A DNA stretch of 64,000 nucleotides from JAIRVZ01 sp031553415 (GCA_031553415.1 JAVBLO010000016.1:58480-122479); one strand, 5' to 3'; counted from the first letter of the stretch, positions 54,929-63,627 are shown. The notes: generated from the sequence alone by a model not told the origin. Program-made: numbers and translations.

Positions 54929-54975
54929 TTTTTCATTTTTCATTTTTCATTTTTCATTTTTTTATCTTACCTTTG
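54929..54975 (+). promoter_or_regulatory. Heptamer repeat and promoter of the exopolysaccharide genes
   Basis: Four perfect TTTTTCA units (54929-54956), then a T-run, are followed by TACCTTTG at 54968-54975, a perfect -7 box. The -33 position (about 54944-54950) lies inside the repeat. Changes in repeat number would shift upstream sequence relative to the -7 box, so expression of the export genes could vary by slipped-strand mispairing. Confidence 0.55.
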
Positions 54976-54999
54976 CCCCCACACTAAAAATTATAATTT

Positions 55000-55779
55000 A
55001 TGGGTCGTATTTTTTTGAGATTAGCAAGCTGTTTGCTTTTTTTCTTTATGCTTGTTTTATTTGCTTCCTGTGGTTCTTCCAAAGATATCATCTATTTTCA
55101 AAAGGCGGAATCAGAATATAATGCAACTAAAGATGCTTCAAAGTATGAAGTACATATAACCAATAATGATAACTTATTAATCACAGTTACTTCTAAAAAT
55201 CCTCAGGCAACGGAGATTTTTAATATATTGAAGTTAGATCGTTCTGTCTCAGACAATGTACTTAAGTGGCAGGGATATTTAGTAGATCAATCTGGTAATA
55301 TTAATTTTCCTTTGATAGGGCAAATACATTTGGGAGGCTTGACTAAAGCCCAGGCTGAGAAAATTTTACAGGATAAAATTTCTTCCTATATCGAAGACCC
55401 AGTTGTCAATATCCGTTTCATGAATTACAAAGTTACTGTGTTGGGTGAAGTTACCAGGCCGGGAGCTTATACTATTGATGATGAAAAATTAACCATTGTG
55501 CAATCACTCGGCCTTGCCGGTGACTTGACCATTTATGGCAACCGTCATGATATAATGGTTTGCCGTGAAGTTGCAGGTCAGAAAAAATTCTACAGGGTTG
55601 ATATCACTTCTCCCGATATTTTTAATTCTCCGGTTTATTATTTACAGCAAAACGATATTGTTTATGTTGAACCCAATAAAGCCAAAGTCAGGAATTCTAC
55701 CAATTACATTCAGAACTTCTCCCTTGGAATTTCTGTTATTTCCTTGTTGTTAACTGTTGCCTTATTTTTCAAAAACTAA
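55000..55779 (+). CDS. Polysaccharide export lipoprotein (Wza/BexD family)
   Basis: 259 residues; lipobox FASC (Cys at about 24). The Poly_export domain includes YEVHITNNDNLLITVTSKNPQATEIFN and GNINFPLIGQIHLGGLTKAQAEKIL. An SLBB-like segment follows (VTVLGEVTRPGAYTIDDEKLTIVQSLGLAGDLTIYGNR). A C-terminal hydrophobic helix (ISVISLLLTVALFF) replaces the Wza barrel helix. It forms the outer-membrane channel for exopolysaccharide or capsule and works with the Wzc-like protein 23 bp downstream. Confidence 0.92.
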   Translation: MGRIFLRLASCLLFFFMLVLFASCGSSKDIIYFQKAESEYNATKDASKYEVHITNNDNLLITVTSKNPQATEIFNILKLDRSVSDNVLKWQGYLVDQSGNINFPLIGQIHLGGLTKAQAEKILQDKISSYIEDPVVNIRFMNYKVTVLGEVTRPGAYTIDDEKLTIVQSLGLAGDLTIYGNRHDIMVCREVAGQKKFYRVDITSPDIFNSPVYYLQQNDIVYVEPNKAKVRNSTNYIQNFSLGISVISLLLTVALFFKN

Positions 55780-55802
55780 TTAAGTCCATATATTTTTTTA
55801 TC

Positions 55803-58082
55803 ATGCAAGATTTCAATAATCAGGTTAATCCGAATAATGAGAACGAAAATGAAATTTCGTTGGCTGAGATAGTCTTCCGGTATGTGAAATATTGGAAGTA
55901 TTTTGTTGCTTCTGTAATTATATGTGTATTATTAGCCTTTGTATACCTGCAATATTCTGTTTCTCAATATAAGGTGGTTTCCTCTGCTGTTGTAAGGGAT
56001 GGTAAAAAAGGGCCTTCAAGCGTTGAAATGACTGTATTTAGTGATTTGGGTATTATTTCCCAGGGTGGGAATATTGATAATGAGATTGAAATACTGAAAT
56101 CCAAGACTTTAATGCAGAGTGTGGTTGATAGTTTAAAGACTAATGTAGTTTATTATAAAGACGGGTTTTTCAAAAAAAGGGAAATATATAAAAAATCTCC
56201 TTTTTGGGTAAATGTTAATGAGTTTAAAAAAGCGGGCAGTTTAATTGTTGAAAAGACAGATGAAAATTCATTAACAATAACTGCAAAAGACACGGCATTT
56301 ACCAGGAAAATTTTCTTTGGGGAGGCCTTTGATTCTCCAATGGGTACGCTTACTGTTAATAAAAATGCAATGGGAACAGAAAAGTATCCTGTTATTATTT
56401 CTGTCTTAGATCCGGAGGCTTTACCTAAAGTAGAAATCAATCCTATCAATAAAAACTCCAATGTTGTGGAGATTTCCATGGTTTTGCCTAATGCGGAAAA
56501 AGGAAAGGATATTATTAATACTTTGGTTGATATTTATAATAAGCAGGTAATTGAGGATAAAAACTTTGTGGCAAACAGCACCATCCGCTTTATCAATGAT
56601 CGGTTGGGTACTATTTCCAAAGAATTGGAAAGTGCGGAAAAAGATGTAGAAACATATAAAAAAGAAAGGAATATTACTGATTTGCAGACAGAGGGTAGCC
56701 TGTTACTTGCTGCCAATACGGAATATGATAAAAAGATATCAGAAGTAGATGTTCAGATTAGTATTTTACGTTCGATAAAGGATTTTGTATCTAAGAACAG
56801 TGGTACTGTTGTTCCTGCCAATGTGGGCCTTACCGACCCGACAATTATTGGTTTAATAGGAACTTATAATGAATTGCTGTTGGATAAAAAGCGTACAACA
56901 GGTGGAATGAAGCCTGAAAACCCGATATTGCAGGAATATGAAGAACGTATCACTTCTCTTAAAGAAAATTTATTAAAAGGGATTGGAATTGAAGAATCCA
57001 GGCTTAGGTCTGTCCGTTCGGAATTGGCTAAACAAGAAGGTCTGTATTCCAGTAAAATACGTGGATTATCTACTCAGGAACGTGAATCCCGTGAATTATA
57101 CCGCCAAAAGGAAATAAAAGAAACTTTGTTTATTTATTTATTGCAAAAACGTGAGGAAACAGGGTTGTCGTTGGCTTTAGCGACTCCTAATGCAAAAGTG
57201 ATAGATAAAGCTTCTGCAGGCAAGTCTCCGGTTAAACCCAAACGGAATATAATATTATTAGCTGCGTTTTTGGTGGGTTTGATTCTGCCAATTTGTGTGA
57301 TTTATTTAATGGATTTATTTAAATTCAGGTTAGGAAGCAAAGAAGAATTAATTACTGTTGTTAAAGCGCCGTTTTTGGGGGAAATCCCAATGTCTAAAAG
57401 TACGGATCCCTTTCCTGTGAAAGAATTGAGATCACGTGCGGCTGAAAAATTCAGGATTGTTGCTGCCAATTTAAGCTTCCTTTTGGGTGAAGAAAGTAGC
57501 CGGGTGATATTGGTTACATCTACGGTTCCGGGTGAAGGAAAAAGTTTTTTTGCAAGGAATCTGGCATTGAGTTTAGCTACATCCGGTAATAAAACATTGT
57601 TGGTTGATGCAGATATCCGGAAATCTAAATTGGACAGCTTGGTTAATTTTCATACGGATAAGGGATTGGCGCAATATCTCGCAGATCCGGAAATCCAGAT
57701 TAGCGATATTATTGAAACAAGTGGAGACTGGAGTAAAAATTTGCATATTATACCTACAAGGGTTTTTCCACCGAATCCGGCAGAATTGTTGGCATCCAAA
57801 AGATTGGATAACCTGTTTGCTTTTGTAAAGGATAAGTATGACTATATTATTGTGGATACTCCTCCGGTTGGTTTGGTTGCCGATGTTTTCAGGATTAACC
57901 AGTTTGCGAATGCTTCTGTTTATGTAACACGGGAAGATTATACGCATAAAGAGGCTTTGAAAGAAGTCCGTGAATTATATGAAGGAAAGAAATTGCATAA
58001 TATGTCTTGTATTATTAATGGTGTTCCCAAGTCGAAAAAATACGGACATGGAACTTCCGGCTATTACCATGAAGCTAAATAA
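55803..58082 (+). CDS. Wzc-like chain-length determinant and tyrosine autokinase
   Basis: 759 residues. An N-terminal Wzz domain has membrane helices at about 33-52 and 478-500. A long periplasmic coiled coil lies at about 255-430 and includes the GNVR-like region. The cytoplasmic BY-kinase domain has Walker A STVPGEGKSFFARNL, Walker A' LLVDADIRKSK and Walker B IIVDTPPVGLV. The C-terminal tail (KKYGHGTSGYYHEAK) has only three Tyr as phosphorylation candidates, fewer than in E. coli Wzc. It controls polymer length and export with the Wza-like protein. Confidence 0.93.
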   Translation: MQDFNNQVNPNNENENEISLAEIVFRYVKYWKYFVASVIICVLLAFVYLQYSVSQYKVVSSAVVRDGKKGPSSVEMTVFSDLGIISQGGNIDNEIEILKSKTLMQSVVDSLKTNVVYYKDGFFKKREIYKKSPFWVNVNEFKKAGSLIVEKTDENSLTITAKDTAFTRKIFFGEAFDSPMGTLTVNKNAMGTEKYPVIISVLDPEALPKVEINPINKNSNVVEISMVLPNAEKGKDIINTLVDIYNKQVIEDKNFVANSTIRFINDRLGTISKELESAEKDVETYKKERNITDLQTEGSLLLAANTEYDKKISEVDVQISILRSIKDFVSKNSGTVVPANVGLTDPTIIGLIGTYNELLLDKKRTTGGMKPENPILQEYEERITSLKENLLKGIGIEESRLRSVRSELAKQEGLYSSKIRGLSTQERESRELYRQKEIKETLFIYLLQKREETGLSLALATPNAKVIDKASAGKSPVKPKRNIILLAAFLVGLILPICVIYLMDLFKFRLGSKEELITVVKAPFLGEIPMSKSTDPFPVKELRSRAAEKFRIVAANLSFLLGEESSRVILVTSTVPGEGKSFFARNLALSLATSGNKTLLVDADIRKSKLDSLVNFHTDKGLAQYLADPEIQISDIIETSGDWSKNLHIIPTRVFPPNPAELLASKRLDNLFAFVKDKYDYIIVDTPPVGLVADVFRINQFANASVYVTREDYTHKEALKEVRELYEGKKLHNMSCIINGVPKSKKYGHGTSGYYHEAK

Positions 58083-58084
58083 TT

Positions 58085-58366
58085 ATGGGCAGAGTTATAG
58101 TGCCTGAATTTACCAGGGAACAACGCCGCGAATTGATGTTTTACATGAAAGCCGGTGATTGTCCCCGTTTCAGGGTTCGTTGTCACTCAGTTTTGTTGAA
58201 GTCGGAGGGTAAAACCAGTAAAGAAATCAGGTATATTACAGGTTTGTCTAATGTACTTGTTATGTCTTGGGTGAGGAGATATCAGGCCATGGGAATTGAG
58301 GGCTTGAAGACATTATCGGGAAAGAATCGTAAGTCGTCTAAATCACGACAGGATTTACAGGATTGA
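58085..58366 (+). pseudogene. IS630-family transposase remnant (N-terminal HTH part)
   Basis: A 93-codon frame that begins 2 bp after the Wzc-like gene. It resembles the start of IS630-type transposases: MGRVIVPEFTREQRREL, a helix-turn-helix with SKEIRYITGLSNVLVMSWVRRYQAMGIEGLKTL, and a basic linker. The DDE catalytic domain is absent. The last nine codons (SKSRQDLQD) come from a repeat sequence also found in palindromic element copy 1, so the transposase was cut at that junction. It is unlikely to be active but could still bind DNA. Confidence 0.7.
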
Positions 58367-58372
58367 AAGGAT
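58346..58372 (+). repeat. Isolated arm fragment of the palindromic element
   Basis: CGACAGGATTTACAGGATTG and the following GAAAGGAT differ by one base from the inverted arms of palindromic copy 1 (46048-46074 and 46366-46392). It overlaps the end of the IS630 remnant. Confidence 0.75.
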
Positions 58373-58381
58373 TTTTTTATT

Positions 58382-58423
58382 AAAAAGGCACGGGGGATGG
58401 GAATACATGCTTCGTGCTTTTTT
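58382..58423 (+). terminator. Terminator after the Wza/Wzc-like genes
   Basis: AAAAAGGCACG (58382-58392) pairs with CGTGCTTTTTT (58413-58423) with one G-T pair and a 20-nt loop; the T-tract follows directly. Confidence 0.75.
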
Positions 58424-58484
58424 GTTTTAAAATTATACTGGATTTCTAATTGGCGGTTTATATTAACGGATTAAGTAAAAATCG

Positions 58485-58492
58485 TATCTTTG
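58485..58492 (+). promoter_or_regulatory. -7 box upstream of the toxin-antitoxin-like pair
   Basis: TATCTTTG fits TAnnTTTG, 31 bp upstream of the start at 58523. The -33 region is weak. Confidence 0.5.
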
Positions 58493-58522
58493 TGAAATCC
58501 TAAATGTGTAAATAAAAAAATA

Positions 58523-58807
58523 ATGGAACGTTCCCCCGAATTAAAAAAATACATTGAAGAGCATCAAGCTTTGTTTTGGTATACGCCTGCCCCTAAAGGG
58601 AAGAATGTAAGTGATGAATTGTTGGTGGAAACTATTTTGAATTATGGTCAACTAAGCGATATAAAAGAGTTGTTTAAAATTGTAGGAAAAAAAAATATAG
58701 CTGATATTTTTTTTAATAGTATAAGTAAGAGTGAACGTCGGAAAAATAATTACAATGAATTGACTGTAAATTATTTTACATTATTGTTTAATCGTTATGC
58801 ACACTGA
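58523..58807 (+). CDS. DUF6922-like small protein, putative antitoxin partner
   Basis: 94 residues with no signal or membrane segment. MERSPELKKYIEEHQALFWYTPAPKGKNVSDELLVETILNYG resembles small proteins that precede AbiEii-type nucleotidyltransferases in Bacteroidota. LFWY near the N-terminus is characteristic. It overlaps the next gene by 11 bp, suggesting translational coupling. An antitoxin role is inferred from that arrangement only. Confidence 0.7.
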   Translation: MERSPELKKYIEEHQALFWYTPAPKGKNVSDELLVETILNYGQLSDIKELFKIVGKKNIADIFFNSISKSERRKNNYNELTVNYFTLLFNRYAH

Positions 58808-59414
58808 AATATTATCTGATAAACAAGCCGCATTATTACCTTTTATATCTCAGTTTAAAAGAAATTTTTATTTGGTTGGAGGTACTGCCATTGCTTTACA
58901 TATTGGTCATCGCAAGTCTATTGACTTTGATTTATTCACTTTTTCAAGGTTAAATAAAATAAAAATAAAACATAAAGTTGGAGAAATTAAATACAATAAA
59001 CATTTGATTGGAGAAGATATGGACCAATTACATTTCATCCTCAATGAAGTGAAACTTACCTTTTTTAATTATCCATATTTTGTTCCTCATAGCGTAAAAT
59101 TTAACAATATAATAACTATACCCTCACTTCTTTCTTTGGCTGCGATGAAAGCTTTTGCTTTAGGTCGAAGGGCGAAATGGAAAGATTATGTAGACTTACA
59201 TTTTATTCTCAGGGATTTTTTTTCAATACAAAATATTGCTAAAGAAGCTGAGGCAATATTTGGAGAATTGTTTTCTGAAAAATTATTTCGGGAACAGTTG
59301 GCCTATCATAAAGATATTGATTATCGTGAAGAAGTTGAATTCTTGGATGGTTTTGCGGTGAATGAGAAAGAAATAAAAGATTTTTTAATTGATAAAGCTC
59401 TTGAGCAAATTTAA
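58797..59414 (+). CDS. AbiEii/AbiGii-type nucleotidyltransferase toxin-like protein
   Basis: 205 residues. The nucleotidyltransferase signature YLVGGTAIALHIGHRKSIDFDLF (GG-T/S ... DxD) is at about 26-48. A downstream Lys/Arg-rich helix (LAAMKAFALGRRAKWKDYVDLHFIL) is typical of DUF1814/AbiEii proteins. AbiEii toxins modify tRNA or other targets and act in phage abortive infection with an antitoxin. With the preceding 94-residue gene it likely forms a two-gene module of this type inside the exopolysaccharide region. Confidence 0.85.
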   Translation: MHTEILSDKQAALLPFISQFKRNFYLVGGTAIALHIGHRKSIDFDLFTFSRLNKIKIKHKVGEIKYNKHLIGEDMDQLHFILNEVKLTFFNYPYFVPHSVKFNNIITIPSLLSLAAMKAFALGRRAKWKDYVDLHFILRDFFSIQNIAKEAEAIFGELFSEKLFREQLAYHKDIDYREEVEFLDGFAVNEKEIKDFLIDKALEQI

Positions 59415-59443
59415 CTTAAGGATTTTTTAACTTTTATTTATGA

Positions 59444-59670
59444 CTCGATTAGGGCACGATTTGAACTATTTTTAGAATATTGCAATTATAGTGTTATAGG
59501 CGTAAGCGCTCGGCGAAGTCTCTGACTTCGTCGTTTAAGAAGCAAAGCTCTGCTTTGCATTTGGCAAGCCGGGAGGCTTGCTTTCAGCAGCGACGAAGTC
59601 AGAGACTTCGCCGAGCGCTTACGCCAGATTACATTGCAAAAACAGTTCAATTAGAGCCCGATTTGAATCA
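59444..59670. repeat. Palindromic repeat element, copy 2 (short arms)
   Basis: The 127-bp core (59499-59625) has the same outer arms as copy 1. Its arm hairpins instead read CGAAGTCTCTGACTTCG (left) and CGAAGTCAGAGACTTCG (right), which remain exact complements. Internal hairpins are identical to copy 1. Imperfect terminal inverted repeats flank it: left GATTAGGGCACGATTTGAAC, right GTTCAATTAGAGCCCGATTT. Apart from this element the 315-bp gap between genes holds nothing recognised. Confidence 0.85.
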
Positions 59671-59729
59671 AAAAGTCAAGATGATTTTAAGTAAGATACA
59701 ATTGATAATTAGTAATACAATAATAAGTC

Positions 59730-60749
59730 ATGGAAAAGCAAGTCAATGTCAAAAGTACAAAGAATGAAATATTAGACGCTTATGCAGAACTTCTAAAAAA
59801 AGTTCAGACTACAAAGGAAGAGAGTCCTCAAAAGCGTCAGGAAGTAAAGTTACAGGAACAAACTATAACAAAAGCTTCCGGTTCCTCTTATGAATCGATT
59901 GTAAAAGGAGTTTCCGAATTGAAAATGAATCTGTCATCTTCTTTAGATAAAATAGAAGATGCAATGATTGAAAAACAAAAACAACTGACTCTTTTACAGG
60001 AAGCTATTGATATACAGCAAAAGAATTTACAGGAATTATATCAAATCAACACTTGCGCTGATTCTTTATCTGCACTAATGGCTGCACAGCGGGAACAGAA
60101 AGCCCGTTTTGAAGAAGAAATTACTTCTAAGAAAGAAGCATTTGAAAAAGAAATTGCTGAAAAGAAATTAACCTGGCAAAAAGAACAGGTTTCATTTGAG
60201 CAAAGTCAAAAGGAGCAATCAGAACGACTGAAAAATGATCGAAAACGGGAAGAAGAGGAATATGCATACAACTTGAAAATCACCCGTAAAAAGGAAGCCG
60301 ATACTTATCAGGAACAAAAGCAAAAGCTTGATAAAGAATTGGAAGAACGGAAATTTGCATTTGAAAATGAAATAAAACAACGGGAGACCCAAATAGCTTC
60401 TGCAGAAAAAGAACTGGAAAATTTACGTCAGTTAAGTTCTGAATTTCCTGCAAAATTAGAAGTTGCTGTTCAGCAAGCCAGGGAAAACGTTACTTCTGTA
60501 TTGCAAACACAATACAAGTATGAACGGGAACTGGCTCAGGAAAAAATAAGCGGAGAATTAAAACTGAAAGATCAGCTCATAGTTTCCCTCAATCAAAAGA
60601 TTAAAGAATTAGAAATGCAAGTGAAGCAATTGACAGATAAGTCGGTTAGTGCGGAAAACAGTGTGAAAGATATTGCCCTGAAAGCCTTGGAAACTTCATC
60701 TGCAAGGATTTATGAAGGAGGTAAGAAAGATAATCAGGCAGTCTCATGA
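59730..60749 (+). CDS. Coiled-coil protein of unknown function
   Basis: 339 residues, very rich in Glu, Lys and Gln, with no signal peptide or membrane helix. Heptad-like sequence extends from about 60 to 320 (EEEITSKKEAFEKEIAEKKLTWQKEQVSFEQSQKEQ ...), predicting a long coiled coil. Only two Cys-free short linkers interrupt it. It overlaps the next gene (dehydrogenase) by 4 bp (ATGA), so the two are translationally coupled. A scaffold role for polysaccharide synthesis or for the ATPase downstream is speculation. No family is recognised. Confidence 0.8.
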   Translation: MEKQVNVKSTKNEILDAYAELLKKVQTTKEESPQKRQEVKLQEQTITKASGSSYESIVKGVSELKMNLSSSLDKIEDAMIEKQKQLTLLQEAIDIQQKNLQELYQINTCADSLSALMAAQREQKARFEEEITSKKEAFEKEIAEKKLTWQKEQVSFEQSQKEQSERLKNDRKREEEEYAYNLKITRKKEADTYQEQKQKLDKELEERKFAFENEIKQRETQIASAEKELENLRQLSSEFPAKLEVAVQQARENVTSVLQTQYKYERELAQEKISGELKLKDQLIVSLNQKIKELEMQVKQLTDKSVSAENSVKDIALKALETSSARIYEGGKKDNQAVS

Positions 60750-61993
60750 ATAACATAAAAATAGCTGTAATAGGTTTGGGATACGTTGGATTGCCTTTGG
60801 CCCGTTTATTTGCTACAAAATATCCGGTAATTGGTTTTGAAGTAAATCAAGCCAAGGTAAAAGAGTTGATGGGCGGGCACGATTATACCCTCGAAGTGTC
60901 AGATGAAGCGCTCCAATCGGTCTTATTACCCTATCCCCCTCTGGAGGGGGCCGGGGGAGGATTGTATTGCTCCAGTGATATAAACGACATCCGCGATTGC
61001 AACTTCTACATTGTAACCGTCCCTACTCCGGTAGATAAAAACAATCGCCCGGACCTTACTCCTCTAAAAGTTGCAAGTGAAATAGTTGGGAAAGTTATAT
61101 CAAAAAACGATATTGTTGTTTACGAATCAACCGTATACCCGGGCGCTACCGAAGAAGATTGCATCCCTGTTATAGAAAAAATATCAGGATTGAAGTTCAA
61201 TGAAGATTTCTTTGCCGGATATTCTCCTGAACGTATTAACCCGGGAGATAAAGAACATACTGTAGAAAAAATCAAGAAAGTGACTTCGGGTTCGACTCCT
61301 GAAGTCGCTGAAAAAATAGATGCTGTTTACCGGTCTGTTATTCGTGTCGGAACTCATTTAGCGCCAACAATCAGGGTTGCCGAAGCATCTAAAGTGATTG
61401 AAAATTGCCAACGGGATATCAATATCGCTTTTGTCAATGAATTGAAGAAGATATTCGATAAAATGGATATTGATGTCAATGCCGTTTTGGAAGCAGCAGG
61501 AACTAAATGGAATTTCCTGCATTTTAAACCCGGTTTGGTAGGAGGTCATTGCATTGGTGTCGACCCTTATTATTTAGCTCAGAAAGCGCAGGAATATGGT
61601 TATCACCCTGAAATAATTCTGGCCGGGCGCCGGTTGAATGACAGTATGGGGGAATATGCAGCCTTACAGGTCATCAAACAAATGATAAAGAAGGGAATCC
61701 GGGTAAAAGATTCGAATATCCTTGTTTTAGGTATTACATTTAAGGAAAATTGTACGGATGTACGGAATACTAAAGTCGTGGATATCGTAAATACATTAAA
61801 AGATTATGACGCCAATGTAACTATTTATGATCCCTGGGCAAATCCGGAAGTAGTAAAACAGGAATATGGATTGGATATTTTGTCGCAAATGCCGGAAAGT
61901 AAGTTTGATGCAATGGTATTAGCAGTTTCTCATGAAGATTTTAAAAATTTGATATTGGACAGCGAAGTTGTTTATTATGTAAAGCCTTTATAA
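60746..61993 (+). CDS. UDP-sugar 6-dehydrogenase (WbpO/TviB type)
   Basis: 415 residues. Rossmann motif GLGYVGLP at 10-17; VTVPTPVDKNNRPDL, YESTVYPGATEED and GYSPERINPGD are conserved blocks. C269 in GGHCIGVDPYYLA is the catalytic Cys of the UDP-glucose/GDP-mannose dehydrogenase family. The C-terminal domain (ITFKENCTDVRNTKV) completes it. The closest group oxidises UDP-N-acetyl-hexosamines to uronates for surface polysaccharides. Residues ~63-74 (PYPPLEGAGGGL) are encoded by a GC-rich palindrome unlike the surrounding DNA. Confidence 0.93.
   Translation: MNNIKIAVIGLGYVGLPLARLFATKYPVIGFEVNQAKVKELMGGHDYTLEVSDEALQSVLLPYPPLEGAGGGLYCSSDINDIRDCNFYIVTVPTPVDKNNRPDLTPLKVASEIVGKVISKNDIVVYESTVYPGATEEDCIPVIEKISGLKFNEDFFAGYSPERINPGDKEHTVEKIKKVTSGSTPEVAEKIDAVYRSVIRVGTHLAPTIRVAEASKVIENCQRDINIAFVNELKKIFDKMDIDVNAVLEAAGTKWNFLHFKPGLVGGHCIGVDPYYLAQKAQEYGYHPEIILAGRRLNDSMGEYAALQVIKQMIKKGIRVKDSNILVLGITFKENCTDVRNTKVVDIVNTLKDYDANVTIYDPWANPEVVKQEYGLDILSQMPESKFDAMVLAVSHEDFKNLILDSEVVYYVKPL
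60935..60950 (+). repeat. GC-rich palindrome inside the dehydrogenase gene
   Basis: CCCCCTC and GAGGGGG are exact complements around TG, followed by CCGGGGGAGG. It encodes PPLEGAGGG in the dehydrogenase reading frame and is much richer in G+C than the rest of the gene. It looks like a repeat inserted into, or replacing, a variable loop. Confidence 0.6.
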
Positions 61994-62010
61994 ATCTAAA
62001 AGAAAACAGC

Positions 62011-63597
62011 ATGAATTTGACAAATAAACACCGCAATCATTTTTTTAATACAACAGGACCGTGCAACCCTGAAATGCACTACATGCTTCCACCGGAAGAC
62101 CGTTTGGTGGGAGCTCAACTGCACAGATATATCAGCGACCAGTTGTATTGGGTGCTCCATGCTCCCCGTCAGACAGGGAAAACAACTTTCCTGCAAAGTT
62201 GGATGCGTGAGATTAATGCAGGAACTGAGGCAGTAGCTTGTTATGTAAGTGTGGAACGTTGCCAGGGAATTGTAGAAGTGGAGCGGGCGATGCCGGCTCT
62301 TTGCGATGCCATCCGGATGGCGGCGGAAAAGAATGGTCTTCCTGTACCTGAAATAACATTAGAAGAAAGCCCATTCTCCCTGTTGAATACTATATTGAGC
62401 AATTGGTCTAAATTAGTTGTTCCTAAACCTTTAGTTGTGCTTTTTGATGAAGTAGATGTGTTGGAGGGAGAAGCTTTGATTAGTTTTTTGCGACAATTGC
62501 GTGAGGGTTTTGCCGGCCGTGGAGTTGGAAACTTTCCTGTATCTGTGGCTTTGGTTGGCATGCGCGACCTGAAAGATTATATTACCAAATCAAAAGGAGG
62601 CATATCACCGAATCCGGGTTCTCCATTTAATATTAAAGCTGACTCGGCTGTACTTTCAAACTTTCATAAGCCTGATATCATTAAGTTGTTTGCCCAAAGA
62701 ACCAAAGAAACCGGACAGCAAATAACCCAGGAAGCTATGGATTATGTTTGCGAACAATCTAATGGACAACCCTGGATTGTTAATAACTTGTTTATGCGTG
62801 CTACTATGCGTATATTAGATCCGGAAAGTATAGAAACTGTTACATTAAAACATGTAATGGAAGCCCGCCAACAAATGATTATAGCACGGGAAACACATTT
62901 GGATGCATTAAGCGAGCGGTTGAAAGATCCACGCATCAAACGTATTATTGAACCTATCATTATGGGAGGAACTGATTTAAGTATTAACCGCGATGATCCG
63001 GATGTAATGTTAGCCATGGATTTGGGATTAATTACCTGGACTTCTTCCGAAGGTTTTTCAATCGCCAATCCGATATATGCTGATATTCTCACCCGGAGTC
63101 TCAATAGCCCATATCATGATAACCTTCCGGGCCCAAGTAACTGGAAATGGCAAAGAGTTGACGGAACTTTGGATATGGATAGCCTGCTGAAAGAATTCCA
63201 GACATTTTGGAGAAGAAATTCTGAAGTGTGGGAACAAAAATCCGATTACACAGAAGCTTTTCCTCATTTGCTATTAATGGCTTTCCTGCAACGGATTATC
63301 AATGGCGGAGGACGTATTGAACGGGAATATGCCGCAGGAAGAGGAAGAACTGATTTGGCAATAGAATATAAAAGCATCTGGAATATTATAGAAATCAAAA
63401 TTGTCCATGATTATGATTCTCCGGAAACGGTAGAAGCCGAGGGCTTGGAACAAATTTGCAGGTATCGTGATAAAATAGCGCCACAGGCCTCTTCTTACTT
63501 AGTTATTTTTGACCGCCGTTCTGAATCTAAGAAAAAGTCATGGGATGAGCGGATTTATTGGAAAGAGAAAAATGGGATTAATATTGTTGGTGCATGA
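62011..63597 (+). CDS. AAA ATPase fused to a PD-(D/E)XK nuclease-like domain
   Basis: 528 residues. Walker A APRQTGKTT at 51-59 and Walker B LVVLFDEVD at 141-149 belong to a STAND/AAA-like ATPase. Residues ~205-375 include a winged-helix-like region. The C-terminal domain has GRGRTDLAIEY (D448) and IIEIKI (E461, K463), the D...ExK layout of PD-(D/E)XK nucleases. Proteins of this architecture are abundant and multicopy in Bacteroidota, with no agreed function. The gene lies between palindromic copies 2 and 3, 17 bp after the dehydrogenase. Confidence 0.82.
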   Translation: MNLTNKHRNHFFNTTGPCNPEMHYMLPPEDRLVGAQLHRYISDQLYWVLHAPRQTGKTTFLQSWMREINAGTEAVACYVSVERCQGIVEVERAMPALCDAIRMAAEKNGLPVPEITLEESPFSLLNTILSNWSKLVVPKPLVVLFDEVDVLEGEALISFLRQLREGFAGRGVGNFPVSVALVGMRDLKDYITKSKGGISPNPGSPFNIKADSAVLSNFHKPDIIKLFAQRTKETGQQITQEAMDYVCEQSNGQPWIVNNLFMRATMRILDPESIETVTLKHVMEARQQMIIARETHLDALSERLKDPRIKRIIEPIIMGGTDLSINRDDPDVMLAMDLGLITWTSSEGFSIANPIYADILTRSLNSPYHDNLPGPSNWKWQRVDGTLDMDSLLKEFQTFWRRNSEVWEQKSDYTEAFPHLLLMAFLQRIINGGGRIEREYAAGRGRTDLAIEYKSIWNIIEIKIVHDYDSPETVEAEGLEQICRYRDKIAPQASSYLVIFDRRSESKKKSWDERIYWKEKNGINIVGA

Positions 63598-63627
63598 TAA
63601 TTCTACTTTAACAAATTAAATAAATGT

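Noticed and set aside
59555..59767. Plus-strand open frame of 70 codons.
   Set aside because: It lies within palindromic repeat copy 2 and the following spacer; it is a by-product of the repeat.
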